Shown here: positions 36,001 to 48,409 of the stretch, in pieces | Layout: each line of letters starts with the position of its first letter | Numbering within the stretch: position 1 is the stretch's first letter | Source of the DNA: Schistosoma mansoni | Lineage: Eukaryota; Platyhelminthes; Trematoda; Strigeidida; Schistosomatidae | Direction of reading: 5' to 3' | Assembly (NCBI RefSeq): GCF_000237925.1 | Contig: NC_031496.1 | Location: 14,954,589-15,018,588, forward strand | DNA length: 64,000 bases | The notes under the pieces: generated by a model | The model's input: the letters and a program-made list of their open reading frames with translations, nothing else | The model's database searches: none | Told to the model about the DNA's origin: nothing | Translations under genes and position numbers: made by a program

Positions 36001-37905
36001 TCGTTTACCTCACAGCTTGGACTGCGATAGATCAAACTAAGCAGCAACACTTGTCCCCTGCATTTCAGGCGGCAGCTAACTAATTCATACGTCCCACTCT
36101 CATGGTATACACTGTCGATAATGGTGAATGGAATAGCATTCCTAATGAATAGAGCTACCCCCCTCCTTTACGCGTTTGTATTCTATCGGCCCTTACTAAT
36201 GTAAAACCCTCGAAATCAAGTTCCCTACTATCTATAGACGGCGTCAGCCATGTTTCTGTGACTGCGATTATGTCTGGCCTAGTTGAGTCAATCTGTACAC
36301 CTAGTTCCGGTAGCTTATTGAGTAAGCTCCGGGCATTGGTATAACAGATCCGAAGCCCATTTAAGTGGCCTCGTGCTTCACCCAGAGTGGCTTCGGCTTC
36401 ATCCTCTGTCGAAGCCTCACAACCCGAAAATTTAAAATTTTCAGGTCTTTTTCGCCAGCGTCTAATCTGAGCTGTAGTTCTTTTTCGGCTTCCCGTCTTT
36501 TTACACGGTCCGCCAACGGTAAGTCCTTACGGAGAAAGACTCCTGAACCCTTTAATTTGTGTCCATTTTCTATTCATTGTAGGATTTAATCTAAGTAAGT
36601 CGAATGTACTACTAATACTAACCCTGGATGTGGTTCTTAACTTGAAACATCCTTCACGGGGTCCTTCGGTTGCGTTGGATTATTGATAATCATTAAATTA
36701 CTGAGGTCTGTTTTCACATTTGAAGATCTTGCTTTTGGCAGTTACAGCTCACGTAAAATACCTTGACGGTCACTCAAGGTTACTGTGCACACTGTAAGAC
36801 GGCTGTTGGTCTTCAGCTATATTCCATGTGTAAGCTGCAGTTCCTTATAGGAAGCTAAGTAGCATTACCTGTACCACAAAAATATAGCGATTCGGGACAC
36901 GGACTTTGAGTATGCTGTCAAGCTATTATCGCGACTGCTACCCTCTTTCCATATCCTTGGTTTAAAACGCATGGATTTATAGAGGGCCATCTGTCGCAAA
37001 TTTTAATCAGGCAAATGACTTTCACAAGATTGTTTCCCGATCAAAACAAAGGCGAAAGCTAGTGTGTAAAAGTGAGTTGACGCCATACGACTTCTGTGCA
37101 GTCCGTCTCCTAGAAGCTATCTCTATCCACAAGTTGTAACATCAACGGACTGAGACCTCATCTCAACCGGCGATCCGACTGCCAAAATGAGAGTAAGTAT
37201 TCGCTAGTTGTACAAAGATCCCTTCCCGAGATGTGTCGCTTCTCAATGTATGCTTCTTGTATTATGTGACGAAGAATCTTTTAATAAATGTTGGTTTATT
37301 GGTAAGCGTAAACAGCTCCCAAGTATAAGTCCTAATGCCCGGCGAAAGAACTCTCATCCGTAAATTACGGGATACCCCCGAAAATAACTAGTGAAGTGAT
37401 CTACCAAATATATAGTAAGTTTCTGCGCACTTTTTTATACATCATGACATTTTTGTGCCTTAATTTCATACCGTGAAGTGCAAGCATTAAAGATAAGTCG
37501 GTTAAGACCCGGTTGATTGTGCATTGTTGTGCTTATGTGCATGGTTATTTACGAACATATTTCCCCCATACAGGAGTAATTTACGATATGATCGTTGGTC
37601 CTCCAAGCATGGGGACAGAAACCGACGCCAGGGGCAATCAAAAACCGGTAAGTCAAACTCATCATTTCTTCAATGGTACTTAGGTAGCTATCATGGTTTG
37701 GCGCTTAAACAGTCAATACATACTTGAAGGACTCGCAGCCAGTTTCATGTTTGTTATGGGAGGTTTCGGATTCATCGTAATGGATAAAGTCAATGAGGCC
37801 AAGGTCACAAAGTTAAACCGTATCTTACTGATGGCACTGGGAATCGGATGCATCCTGGTATCGTTGCTTACCTTACGGATTTTTATCAGTACTAAATTAC
37901 CGTAA
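33079..37905 (+). CDS. OSTC: OSTC (DC2), oligosaccharyltransferase complex subunit
   Basis: Three coding exons: 33079-33217, 37574-37647 and 37684-37905, giving 144 residues (vertebrate OSTC has about 149). Exon 1 ends one base into a codon at a GGGTAAGT donor; exon 2 restores ITGGVIYDMIVGPPS. OSTC is a membrane subunit of the STT3A form of the oligosaccharyltransferase in the ER and links it to the translocon for co-translational N-glycosylation. Diagnostic segments are VECPRLKIKKP (12-22), YFLITGGVIYD (41-51), QYILEGLAASF (82-92) and KLNRILL (114-120). Three hydrophobic membrane stretches lie near residues 31-50, 85-104 and 115-138. The ATG at 33079 gives an N-terminus of the expected length. 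Intron 1 is 4,356 nt and contains an antisense CR1-like element; intron 2 is 36 nt. The gene converges with the TRMT10-type gene, their stop codons about 200 bp apart. Confidence 0.95.
33500..36620 (-). mobile_element. CR1-like retrotransposon, nearly complete ORF2, antisense in OSTC intron 1
   Basis: On the minus strand, from about 36600: ORF1 tail, then the endonuclease start (PDIIAVTETWL near 36275) with a frameshift at a run of G near 36165. The endonuclease continues through LILGDFNASMVDW and GKSDHAVLTF (36050-35343). The RT frame 35273-34089 spans 394 residues with intact YADD (LLYADDVKIW) and YIDFSKAFDKVPHN. After one more frameshift near 34090, 33951-33568 carries the C-terminal VQRTATRLIPG and FSHRIINEWNSLP segment. 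The 3' end near 33515 reads CTGAAACTGACTGAAATT. It is less decayed than the plus-strand copy. The two face each other tail to tail across OSTC exon 1. Confidence 0.88.
36621..37573. other. Remainder of OSTC intron 1
   Basis: Past the 5' edge of the CR1-like element there is no recognisable coding sequence. A GTAAGTATTCG motif near 37192 could be a donor for an unused exon, but no frame supports it. Confidence 0.4.
37648..37683 (+). other. 36-nt micro-intron in OSTC
   Basis: It begins GTAAGT and ends ACTTAG. Removing it joins GNQKP directly to VAIMVWRLNSQY, which corresponds to the vertebrate QRPVAFLAYRVNGQY segment. Both exon phases are 0. Confidence 0.9.
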
Positions 37906-38107
37906 GTTCCAATAATCAATTTAATCTTGCTTCTTAGGTCCTACATGCAGTGATTTCCTGACCATTGTAAATAAGTCGAAGACTGTTTTGTGCTACACCA
38001 AGTCGCTAACTAACTTTCATGTAATTCAGTTTCCAAAGAAGTCAGTTTTTTTATTATAGAACTTGCATTTCTTCATGAGTTATAACAAAGTGTCACATAT
38101 ATATGTA
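37906..38107. terminator. Shared 3' region of convergent OSTC and TRMT10-type genes
   Basis: The two stop codons lie about 200 bp apart on opposite strands. A minus-strand AATAAA at 38055-38050 sits about 55 bases past the TRMT10 stop. No canonical AATAAA was seen for OSTC on the plus strand. Any longer 3' UTR on either side would overlap the other transcript. Confidence 0.45.
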
Positions 38108-41100
38108 TTATTTCAAAAATCTTTGAGGTAATTTAGAATGTAAGGCCGCCTTCCAGTCACCGCCATTTTCCATATATGCTAACAATATATCAACGACATG
38201 ATTTATCGCTAACACAGGGTTGGAATTTTTTCCAGATGTAAACTCTTCAATAGGGAGTCGCACGGCACGGTAACCTTGATTCTCAGCTTCTTGTCGGCTA
38301 CGTCCCTAGAAAGAAAGTTGACGTATAGTCAGTTGCAAAGTAAAAATAAGACCTGATTACAATTACGATTAGTAGTATAACAATAGACATAACCTGGAAA
38401 ATACTGAAATAAATTTGATTACAATCCGTGTTTACCACCATATTTGTCCTAAACAACTTTTTTACGTGCAGTATTTATCTATTTAAATAACAGCCTCGGA
38501 ATGTGAACAACCAGTATCCATTTCAGTAGAAACCGTCGGTGCAGTTTTTACTTGCGACATTTGAGAACCAATTTGTACAAAAAAATGAATACATGGAGTC
38601 CCTAGCAAAGCCTTTCGGAGCATAGTCGTTATTGTGATCGACCATATGAAAATTAGTTGAGGTAGGTACAAATCGGAAACTAAGACTAACAGCCGGTCAG
38701 GATCAGGGAAATTACAATAAAAAGCAGTGACGGTCTAATATTTACAAGCAAGAAGAGCTAGGAGACGCTGGTGGTTAATAGAAATACCAATAGGACAAGT
38801 ATGTTAATGTTAAACTGTCAGAATGAAAGAGGCTATTAGTGTCAAATATTTTATATTGTACCTATACACTGCTAATCTACATCAGGGAGTAGCCATGTTT
38901 TCTGATATTTAACACGAATGCCAACAGTCGCTGATTCTCTGAGTGCATTCAGCTACTTGGTCTCATCTAATTTCGTCATCACTGCTGCTAGACTTTAGAT
39001 TTCCGATGTCTCAAAAGAAAGTAATTGGGCTCTAGGAATATATCTGTTAGTTTGTAGGGCATATTGACTTTTTCTTGAACTTCCTTTTTTAAACGAATTG
39101 AGCACGGTTTTCGCCCACAAATGCTATGGCACGACCGACAGTGGGGAGAGTCAGCTCTCCCTCTCGAAATGCTCTCACAAGGCGACGTGCATACAACCAC
39201 TGCCAGGGAAGTCCTACTCACTGACTTCTCCCTGAGGGGGGTGTTGTTTACGAAATTACGAATGTTTAGCACTTTAACGGGGTTGATGAATATGGAGGAC
39301 CCACTTAGGGAAGTTGGAAAACCTTGATTCCAAACCAATGGTGTACATGAGCTCCAGAATTCTAAGGGAACAAATGACATACAAACCTATTGTTAGTCAC
39401 TGGCCACTATGGGATTGCATCTCCGAACGTTGCCCTACTGCCTTGTAGATTAGACCTTTAGGTCGAAGGCTTCAGGTGTGACCTCCTAGGAAAACCATCC
39501 GCTTCAGTTTGGGCACCCGGGTAGTATTATAACCCAGACATGAATCAAGTGACTTGTGTGGTGCATATATATTCGGTGCCTCTTTGTACCAATATTTGTG
39601 TTCAAATAAATAAATATATTTTGGGACTGGAAAAAACTAGCGCCTTACACTGGTGAAAAATGACTAGGAATTCCTGTCCGTAGACTTTTTTCATGTTGAG
39701 GTAGTTTACGCAGTCGTACGAAGGTTTGTGAGTATTTTCCGTAATAAAATGACCACAAGTGCTCATCAGAACTGCATACTCTTTCTAACTTTTATAGGAG
39801 TGTAAGCAGAATGAGTGAGTAAACATAATAATCATATAGTCATTACATTGTAGGTAGAATTAAGCATCAAACTAAGAATGCATATGGGAAGTCAGTGACT
39901 CGATAAATAGCAGCAGTTGATGTTCTAAATAACAAGACTAATCATTACTATCCAAACCTTGAACATACTTTTAATCTATTTCTAGTTCGTCTGTTTGCTT
40001 TTGTATATTGAAATAACTGAGCAAACATCTGAAGATTAAAAGTAGGTTTACTTACTACACAAAAATATAACTACTGTTGGTAAAGCTAAAAGTGTTTCCT
40101 ACTACACAGTATTACCTTTAGTATATGTTCATCCACAAGACATCCTAGAACGTACGCACAATTTTCCGATATAGATATCAGTGGTTCTTTTGCGTCCGGA
40201 CTGAGGTACACGATTTCTATATTTTCTGGTGTAATGCTTGATGGTGTTTCAGAGTACAATCCAATCTAATGAGATAGTTAAATAGCATTTTGTAATAAAG
40301 CGAAATAATACGAAAACTGTATATCTGGATATGAGTCGTTTTTGTCACGAAGCTAGAAGTGCACACATACATACGATCATTTACCAGGCTAGTGAGATAG
40401 TGGAGCTACATTGGTAAATAACAGCCAGCCGCGCACTACAGCAGTCGAAATAGGATTGTGTTTCATATTATATTTTATGCGAATACTGTTATTCAGGTGG
40501 TTTCTAAAGCAACAATGGAGTAGAAGGTTGATGGGTAAACAGACATAAACCTACTTCAAAACATCAATTATGGAGTTCCAGACCACCTATAGCATGCTTA
40601 ATGATGTATTACGAAGCTGTGGTTCACTACGTCAACCAGTAGGGTTGATACACCCCTTATTTGAGCAATCAGGTAGAAGTACCATTAACCCTCGCAGAAT
40701 GTATAAATTTAATGAATAGAATGTAAAATCCATGGTGTGTATGGAGAGACTAGATTTAGACATATTCACTGTTTAGTCGTAGGTCCTTACCGACAAGAAA
40801 GTGTCGTTAATACGTAGTTGGCCTTCTTGCGTATTTCAGTGTTGGTAATTCGACAGAATTTCGTGTCAGTTCTTGGACATTATTCCTCAAATGTCGGTAA
40901 TGTTTAAATTTCTTGATGTTAGTAAGACAGCCGGATTTGTGTCCCGAAGTCTTACTTTCTCTTTACCAATGAACAGACCCAATTCCATCCAGTAATTTAT
41001 GAGTAGTGACCCTCGAGGCAATCAGTTATCGTCTAGCGTACATTTCAAAAAGACCTTTTATAATGTATAACAATATGTCATCGCTGAACAGTATTGGACC

Positions 41101-41780
41101 ATAAGGAACGTAACTAACGTTAGAAAGTAAAGACACAAGCAACACATCAAGAGAATGTGTATGAAAACCTAGCTACTGCTCGTCTAGTCAACACAAATCT
41201 GAAGGTGTTGTATCAATTTTCAACATAAGAAATTATAACACCTATTTGATACTAGGTCCAATCGACGCATTTTCAAGAATGAACTTTTTCCAACAAAGAT
41301 TAAGAGGTGAAGAATACGAAGTGTTATACTTACAAGAAACTGACCTTATACGTTAGGAATCCGTCACATTTGGACTGGCAAGCATGAAATAAAGGTCCAT
41401 GTTGTGAAAAATTCACAAGGTTAATACTTAAGGGCTTCGTTGCTTTTTTGTTTGCTCCATAAAGTCGACATAGTTGTTGAGCGAATTTATTACATTCCTA
41501 CAAAGTGATAGCTTTCCGCGTTAACACGAACTTTAGGAGACATAAGAGCCTCGTAAGAACAATCTATGTAGATCCTTATTCCTTCATGCAGTGCGATCTG
41601 CAATCTGTTAGAGACTTCCTTCTTCCGAAACTTTTTGCTGTGATAACGGTTTAGTTGTAAATCTGCCCTTATTTTATTGCGCAAAGCTATCTTCTTGCGA
41701 AATTTTTCCTGTCTTCGCCTTTCTTTTCTGCGCCGGAGTATTCGACGATATCTATTTTGACAAGAATCTGTCGAAAGCAT
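38108..41780 (-). CDS. TRMT10: TRMT10-family tRNA (guanine-N1)-methyltransferase
   Basis: Minus-strand exons 41780-41532, 41497-41345, 40265-40116 and 38305-38108, all in phase 0, give 249 residues. The family (Trm10/TRMT10A-C, SPOUT fold) methylates N1 of purine 9 in tRNA using S-adenosylmethionine. Visible support: a very basic N-terminus (residues 10-55, many Arg/Lys), YIDCSYEALMSPK (71-83), the SPOUT-knot segment GCLVDEH (175-181, conserved Asp179), GYRAVRLPIEEF (195-206), VLAINHVVDILL (215-226) and DWKAALHSKLPQR near the end. The intron at 41531-41498 is 34 nt. The start is uncertain: an alternative exon 41829-41805 joined through a 37-nt intron (41804-41768) would use the ATG at 41811 and replace the first five residues with MPN. 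Which of TRMT10A, B or C this represents cannot be said; TRMT10A is about 339 residues, so the N-terminal extension is short here or lies in unseen exons. A possible AATAAA signal is at 38055-38050. Confidence 0.88.
39120..39625 (+). repeat. Dispersed ~0.5-kb repeat, copy E
   Basis: Starts with GACAGTGGGGAGAGTCAGC, continues through GATTCCAAACCAATGGTG and GAAAACCATCCGCTTCAG, and ends GTTCAAATAAATAAATA. It lies in the large third intron of the TRMT10-type gene, antisense to it. Confidence 0.8.
41498..41531 (-). other. 34-nt micro-intron in the TRMT10-type gene
   Basis: Reading through this stretch ends at a stop codon soon after SPK. Removing the 34 bases, which begin GTTCGT and end TTTGTAG on the minus strand, joins MSPK to ECNKFAQQLCRLYG in phase and restores the family alignment (a helix followed by a C/RxYGxNKKA-like segment). 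Schistosome genes are known for very short introns near their 5' ends. Confidence 0.8.
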
Positions 41781-41829
41781 GGTGTGACATATTTGATGAC
41801 TTACTTGGCATCTCTTGGTTTTTTAAATC

Positions 41830-44800
41830 CTGAAAAATTGAAACATATGTCAGTCGAGTCGGCGAATAATAGTAATGATGTGATGTAGGTTTTTTTATTC
41901 ATAAAAGGACTTTACTTGAGAAATAGTTTAGTAAGAAAGACTTTCGGTTTTCAACCATAAGGTGTTATTACATTACTTCACTTATATCAGTCTGACTAAC
42001 TGAGCCATAAGTGATGAAGGTGTATGTCAAATGTACTTCTTATATGAAATATATCTACTTTAATTTTAGAACGGAAAGGCTACTAGGTTTATATTTAAGC
42101 AGTTGATTAGGATTCGTAAGTATGAATGTACTCTCCACCATTGTATTGCAGAGTACCGCATAATGTTAGTATGAGCATCTATAAACAGTGGTTGTCAAGC
42201 CCAACCATTAAGATCAGGACGCTCAGCAGTAGCATATTTCCACTTTGTTCATAATCAAACAAGGTCATTGTTCTTTAATTTCCTTATTATGAGAATTTAT
42301 CCGTTATACCTGTGTTTCCGTTTTAGTCCACTTCTTGACTCCCTGTTAAAATAGGCAGTTCAAGATTCGTTGTCATACAAGTTTAGGTTACGTAGCTTGA
42401 TGAAGATGCTTTAACAATAGCGTTTATTATTCGGTTATCCAAACAAACCTACATTTTCGAATAATTCACTTAATAACATGATTGGGGTTGGTGTCTGAAG
42501 TCAATTGTGCGCCACTAATCATGATGGGTACCAACCACTGTCATACGAACAAAAACGATAGCACATGTCTATGCAGAGTTTTTGGAACGAATCGTTAAAC
42601 CACATTTAACAATTGACTACGTCCGTGGCTACCCAATTAACATGTGTTTGGTTGTTTAAACCCTTTTCTTCCCCACACATATATATGTGAACGAGATCCT
42701 AAAAGCATGACTAGTTGCTTACCTTGTCGCTAGGACAGGTTAATATTGACCTAGTAATATTGCTATCGATAGGTTGGTGAAATTTGGTCTGATAGGAGTC
42801 AAAGTTTGTTGTTTCGCAATATTCACCTCCTACTACCTTACAATAATGTATTTAAGGTGCTGTTCTGATTAGCAACTATGTGAGCATTGACTATAGTCGA
42901 TTTTGTTTATAAACAACAAACAGTTAATAACATATATGGATAGTGGTGAGCTCCGACATAATATAGATGCTGAAAAGCAAATATCACCAAGAAAGTACAT
43001 GCCGTTGTAGCGGTTGGCGTTTATCCAGAGAAGCTTAGTGTACTAGGGGAGCGTGAGTAGAATGATCCCTCATTCGTGAATGAAGGTTGGGAAAAGAACA
43101 AAAGGAAACGCGAATCGACGGCCCAGCGAGTGCACACAATGCACTTAAATTTATTAAAAAAGAATCAGAAACAACACAAACCTCAGATTATGACAATCTC
43201 GGGATAGAGACCAGGAGCACATAAACTATTCGGCTACACCGCCGTCAGTTGTAAATTGCGCGAGATATCTACTTGCACTCCTATTAGTTATTTTTCATGA
43301 GCATTTGTGTAGAAGTCAGATATATGTAATCTCCCACATGCTCGTGATCAGATCGTTGCTAAGTGAATCTTTTAGGTTAATGGTTATTGTCGTAACTGTT
43401 CATTTTACACAAGTCAGCTTCTTTGTCCCAATACGCCACGATTCTATAATACAACTCGATAGTGATGACTTCGAAGTTACTGTTCGCGACTTATACCTTG
43501 TTTACTTCGCTAATAATCCGACACTTCAGTCCTGACGCATGGAGATACATAATGGGAAATGCTACTCCATTTGACATCGGATTGCCGATACCCAATGTAG
43601 AGATTGAGATCAGCTGTTTTCCTTCTAATCTGTAGACTGAGTGTGATGTACTATGTACAAGGAAAAAAACATTACGAATTCCCTTACTCTTTTAGGCTGT
43701 CTGTATGTTATGATGGACTATCGGAGCGTGTCTTGAAATTTTTCTTTCCATATCCGTTCCAGACACTTGTAATTCGAGTGAACTCTAGCTTACTGAAATT
43801 ACACGTGTCTAATAATGCCCATTGGCTGACATAACAAACGAGATTTGGATCATGCGAATTATGCAGTTTGTCCTTTCCAACGTTCATTTGGGACACCCCT
43901 CGTCCGGAGCAGCAGCTCTGTGAGTCATCGACACTTGATGCTGACCGCATTAGTTTTACTGGAGGCACTCGATCACGCATCCGCGCCAGATCATAAGTGG
44001 GTACTCCATGCTTCACTTCTCATTCAACAGCTAACCAGATGGGATTAAACACTTTTGGATAAATAGATATCTTCGAACTTCTTCGCTTCTAATTTCCACG
44101 GGTTGGGACGTTTCGATCACAAAAGGGGTTGCTGGTTAAGGTGTGGTCGAACTACGAATGTTTGTGGAAGATTTATTACATAGGGTTATTAGTTCAGTCA
44201 CAACCTTGAAGATGGACCATTTATCTGAAAACTTAGCAAAAGTTACTGTCTGAAACAGGCCCTAATGGTTAAAGCTACAGACTTTTAGTAGAAGTATTCT
44301 TCCATTAAATACTGTAAACTATTTGCTAAGTGTTTGCTCTAATGGCGAATAATATGTTTACTTCGAAATTTCTGGTTCGCAAAGATAATCCAGCTACGTT
44401 CATCGGGTTTTCTATCCAATTATTTTGTCTCGAATCTATTCTATGTGAATGCAATCAAAGCTGATGCCTAGTGAGTTTATATAATTGAATTTATATAAAA
44501 ACTAAACAATCAAATTCTGTCTATACAGTTATCTAAACGGGACTCTTGACAACTAGACATGAACTCGAAACTTGCTGAAGAGCATATTTCTTGAACAACT
44601 ATTTCGTTACAGATATCTTGTTTCACATGACGTCCTTGCACGATTCCTAAGAATTTGACTATTTTAACTATCCCAGTATTCGGTAAAAGATAATGGTCTT
44701 TATCACGACGTATCCCAGACAATTTCGATTCAAAAAGATGGAAACAGGTCAAGAAACTTTAATATGTGACACATTTGCAAGTAGGAATCGTCATATTGTG

Positions 44801-47590
44801 CCGAAACATACATTACAATAACTTTGCCATCCACATATACGATGAACCATCAGGCAGATTGCAGAACAATTTCGTTGACTTGATATGAATATAAACGTCG
44901 GAAAGTGGGAGAAACTGTTGACTCTCGTTTCTGCCGTATTTTTTCTATTTGGGTGTACTCTAACTAGGAACACATAGATGCTCTTGTCATGACTAACGTA
45001 AATACCATACTACTGATAAGAACTGAACGAAAGTTAACTTCAGCATCGACCGACTAAAGGCCGTTTGTTTAGTAGGGCGCCACATATATATTGACTCCCT
45101 TGCTGAACAATTGAGGGACACAATCCCTACAACTAAGATGGAATCCCTGATAAATAGCGATCGTAACGAAACTTCGGTGATATCTGGTAACCAACCCAAG
45201 ACGATAAGCTCTGGAAGAACCGGGAGGTCGCCAGAAAACTTGAAAGACTATTGAGTATAAGGCATTTTGTAAGCCCGTTCATTTTTATCTCTTTGTTCAT
45301 GTTCTACTGCCATTTGGTAGCATTTTACATATTTATTGTGCCAAAAATAAAGACAAACCAATAATGGGTTTATTTAGCGTATTTACATATATATTCTTTC
45401 TGATTAAATTTCCTTATGTCTGTGTACTTTCTTCACAAAACAATCCTGAAAAACCATATGAGAGTGGGTTTTCTTGCTGTTGCAAGGTATTTATATGCAC
45501 ATATAACGGTTTTTTTCATACATTTTGTTTCACTTTTGTAAGTACGAGTAATGCCACTTGTTTCTTTTCCAGCAGACGAAAATTACGAGTCGAACTTTCA
45601 ATTGTACATTTTGGAAAAATCATTTTCGTGCACCACAAGGTCCATTAGATTATAAAAGGATGACCAGATGCTGCTGGACGTGCAGTTTATCAGTAGGGTG
45701 TTTGTAAGCAGCACGATCATGGGGTCAACCTTGTGTCTGGTCACTCTCTGGAATAATCGCTGCCATACTGAGGAGGGTGGGCACTGAGCTGTAGCGACAG
45801 ACAAATCCAAAAAAATAGTTCCGTAAGTCCTAGACATTAACTCTGGTCTTACTGATCATGCTGGACACATTTTAGTCAAAGGGTCTCCGCCAAGCATCCG
45901 CCCCAATCCATATTTGGGTACTCCGTGCTATACAACTTTGGTAACATCTAACCAGCTAAGATCACATGTTTCTCGAGAAACTGTCCATATTCCGGAACAT
46001 TGGTGGTAGAATAAAGGCTTTCAGAAGTGCGACTGAGAAGGAAGAGTAAATTGAGGACAGTGTAATGTTACCATGGTAGTAATAGAATAAACTCTGCTTT
46101 CATCACAAATAAGGAACCATTATTAAGTCTAAAATGTTTGACGGTTAGTAAAGGGAAATAAGTGGTTGAAATGAGATTTATAATATTGAAGCACTCATAA
46201 ACGTCATTCACGAAGAAAGATTTTCTGAGCATCTCCACGCATTAGGCTTTGTATTGTTTTGCAAAGTGTTGTTTACTTCTTCGGTTCGGTTATCGAGACG
46301 ATTATTAACAGCATTTGTGTAATGGAATGTTATATCCCCCATTTGGTCAGTGGACACAGTTCAATTTTGTTTGAATGTTTGTTGCTATTAGTGTAGCTTC
46401 GAGGCTACTCGCATTTGAGTAACCATTCATCAATACGATCATAAGGTGATTATTCTGTTACATGTATTTTCAGCAACTTGTCTGCTTGCTTTTTCTCCAA
46501 GATTTTCTTAACTGCCTTAATAGTCCCAAAAATTTAACTCATATTGTGAAATTAGAGCAAAGTCAAAGAATTCAAAATTAAACGGAAATCCTTAAGCTGT
46601 ATGGAGGTAAATTAAATGATTTGTTCATGCTCACTTCGTTATGTGAGAGAACCAAGTTTTCCTGATCACTATCACCAAAGTACTTATCAGTGACTAGGGG
46701 TTTGGCACGGTCTCATAACTTCCCTTTTAGAAAGTCATGTGTATAGGGATTATAAAAATTAATCTTCAGAAATCAAAATTTAACAACTGCAAGCGGACAT
46801 TAAAATGGACTCTTCATTGATAGATTTCCGTCAAAACGTAAGACTTCAGTTGTTCCCGAAAACCTGTTCGAAATATTTAATCATCTACTGAACGATACCA
46901 TTCACTGACACTAACTCGGGTCTTATGAACTGAAGGAGGTCTTAAATCTGTTCACATCGTTCACTTTGAAGGTTATCATAGTTTCTTACCCGAACAAAGT
47001 TTGGATATTATCATTAGACCAAACAGTGAATATTACCGGATTTTCGTTGTATGTTGCAAAGTCAGCGTTTTCGAAATAGTAAATATGAATATAGGCAGCG
47101 AGGGTCGTTGGAGCACATGACATGTGGCTTTACATCGTGTTGGTTCACACTCGATTCGACGCTTATTGCATTTTGCCAAATTCGTATCCCACTTAACCTC
47201 ATTTATATGGCATTGCGTACTGACTGCGTCCTATATTTGCGTACTGACTTCATGTTTTTTTAATTATCCATGCCTTTACATGGTATTGTGGAACGCATCT
47301 ACACGACTAAAAATGACCGTCTATTACCTTTAACCTTACCCACGACACGTTTGCATAAATATTTATTATTTATTTGGACACAAGCATTGGTACATGGGGG
47401 CACTAATAAATATGCGACACACAATAACAGTGAAGTTGTGGGGAGATAGAAGATATAAGATGAGTATTATAAAAAAGAAGAGGAGCAATCGACAGAAATT
47501 ATTGTGTGAGAGTGAAATGATAATAATAATGATAGTAATAATAATAGAAACAGTTCAGTAAGCGAGAATACAATCAAGAAGAGTTCTTTC
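41830..47590. other. Intergenic stretch; two degenerate related segments, no firm gene
   Basis: Segments at 43975-44045 and 45890-45965 share CATCCGC, GGGTACTCC.TGCT and TAACCAG..A(A/T)G, so they are probably pieces of one decayed repeat. Minus-strand frames at 45199-44993 and 44752-44510 are hydrophobic/mixed and bounded by plausible splice signals, but their products match no family I know; a lost or very diverged gene remains possible. 42900-43260 is GC-richer than its surroundings without identifiable content. No TRMT10 5' exon was identified here. Confidence 0.3.
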
Positions 47591-47599
47591 AGTTAAAAA

Positions 47600-48240
47600 A
47601 TTTACGTTCACTTGCATGAAAAAAGTAAAAAAAAGTCACAGGAGGATCGCAACTAGCTTCTTTTCCGAGACATATATGATAACGTCTCTAGACATTGTGT
47701 TTCACCATCTCCAGAACTCCAACCAGGGGGTCGTGAAGGACCAACAGAAGCCAATCCTGTACAGTTGTCTTCCATATCACGACACTGTCATACACTGACC
47801 ACATCTCATCTTTTTCCAACAAGTCCCAGCATCGGTAAATAATGCACAACGTGGAATTCTCTATGACGACATTCGTAGACTATGTTCAAGCCACCGAAGT
47901 CGATGTTTCTAGATAGTGACATCGACTGAATAACCGTCGCTGTGTCCAAATACACGTTACCAAACCTCTGTGTTACTAACATGGTGTTGCCAGTGGATGT
48001 CAGCAATCCTTCGGAGACAGCGATAATCAAACGCAGAGAGTCATCTAACAACCTCAACTCGAAGAGGCCAGGTCTCACACGTATAAGACAAAACTGCTCT
48101 CACCGACACGTTGAAAATTCGACCTTTTGCAGACAGACTAATATCATGAAGGCTCCAAAAGTGACCCAGATTGGCATGAGCCACTCTGTCTTTCACTAGC
48201 GCTCACGCAGCTACCCAATTACACAAACTTCTCAACTACT
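47600..48240 (-). other. Decayed coding-like fragment, unassigned
   Basis: On the minus strand, two overlapping frames (one from 48078) read coherently (for example YLDTATVIQSMSLSRNID, then in another frame WDLLEKDEMWSVYDSVVIW), as expected of a frameshifted pseudogene or retroelement piece. It lies just beyond the RTE fragment starting at 48820 on the same strand. No family was identified. Confidence 0.35.
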
Positions 48241-48409
48241 TTATCCTTTCAGTACGCAGAGTGAGTGTAGGTTCAGTGGAACAGTGGAGAGAAGTGGTTG
48301 CATACCCTCATTCTCTCTGGGGTTTCAGTATATAGGGATTTCAAGATGTAGTGTCGGTTTATATGTTAAGCTCATATACCTTATCATAGCTTCAGGTAAA
48401 GCCAATTTA

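Noticed and set aside
43305-43535. 5' exon of the TRMT10-type gene or an independent gene on the plus strand
   Set aside because: Wrong strand for TRMT10 and no recognisable motif.
47518-47560. Possible short tandem array of interest
   Set aside because: Simple AAT microsatellite without spacer structure; no CRISPR-like array anywhere in the window.
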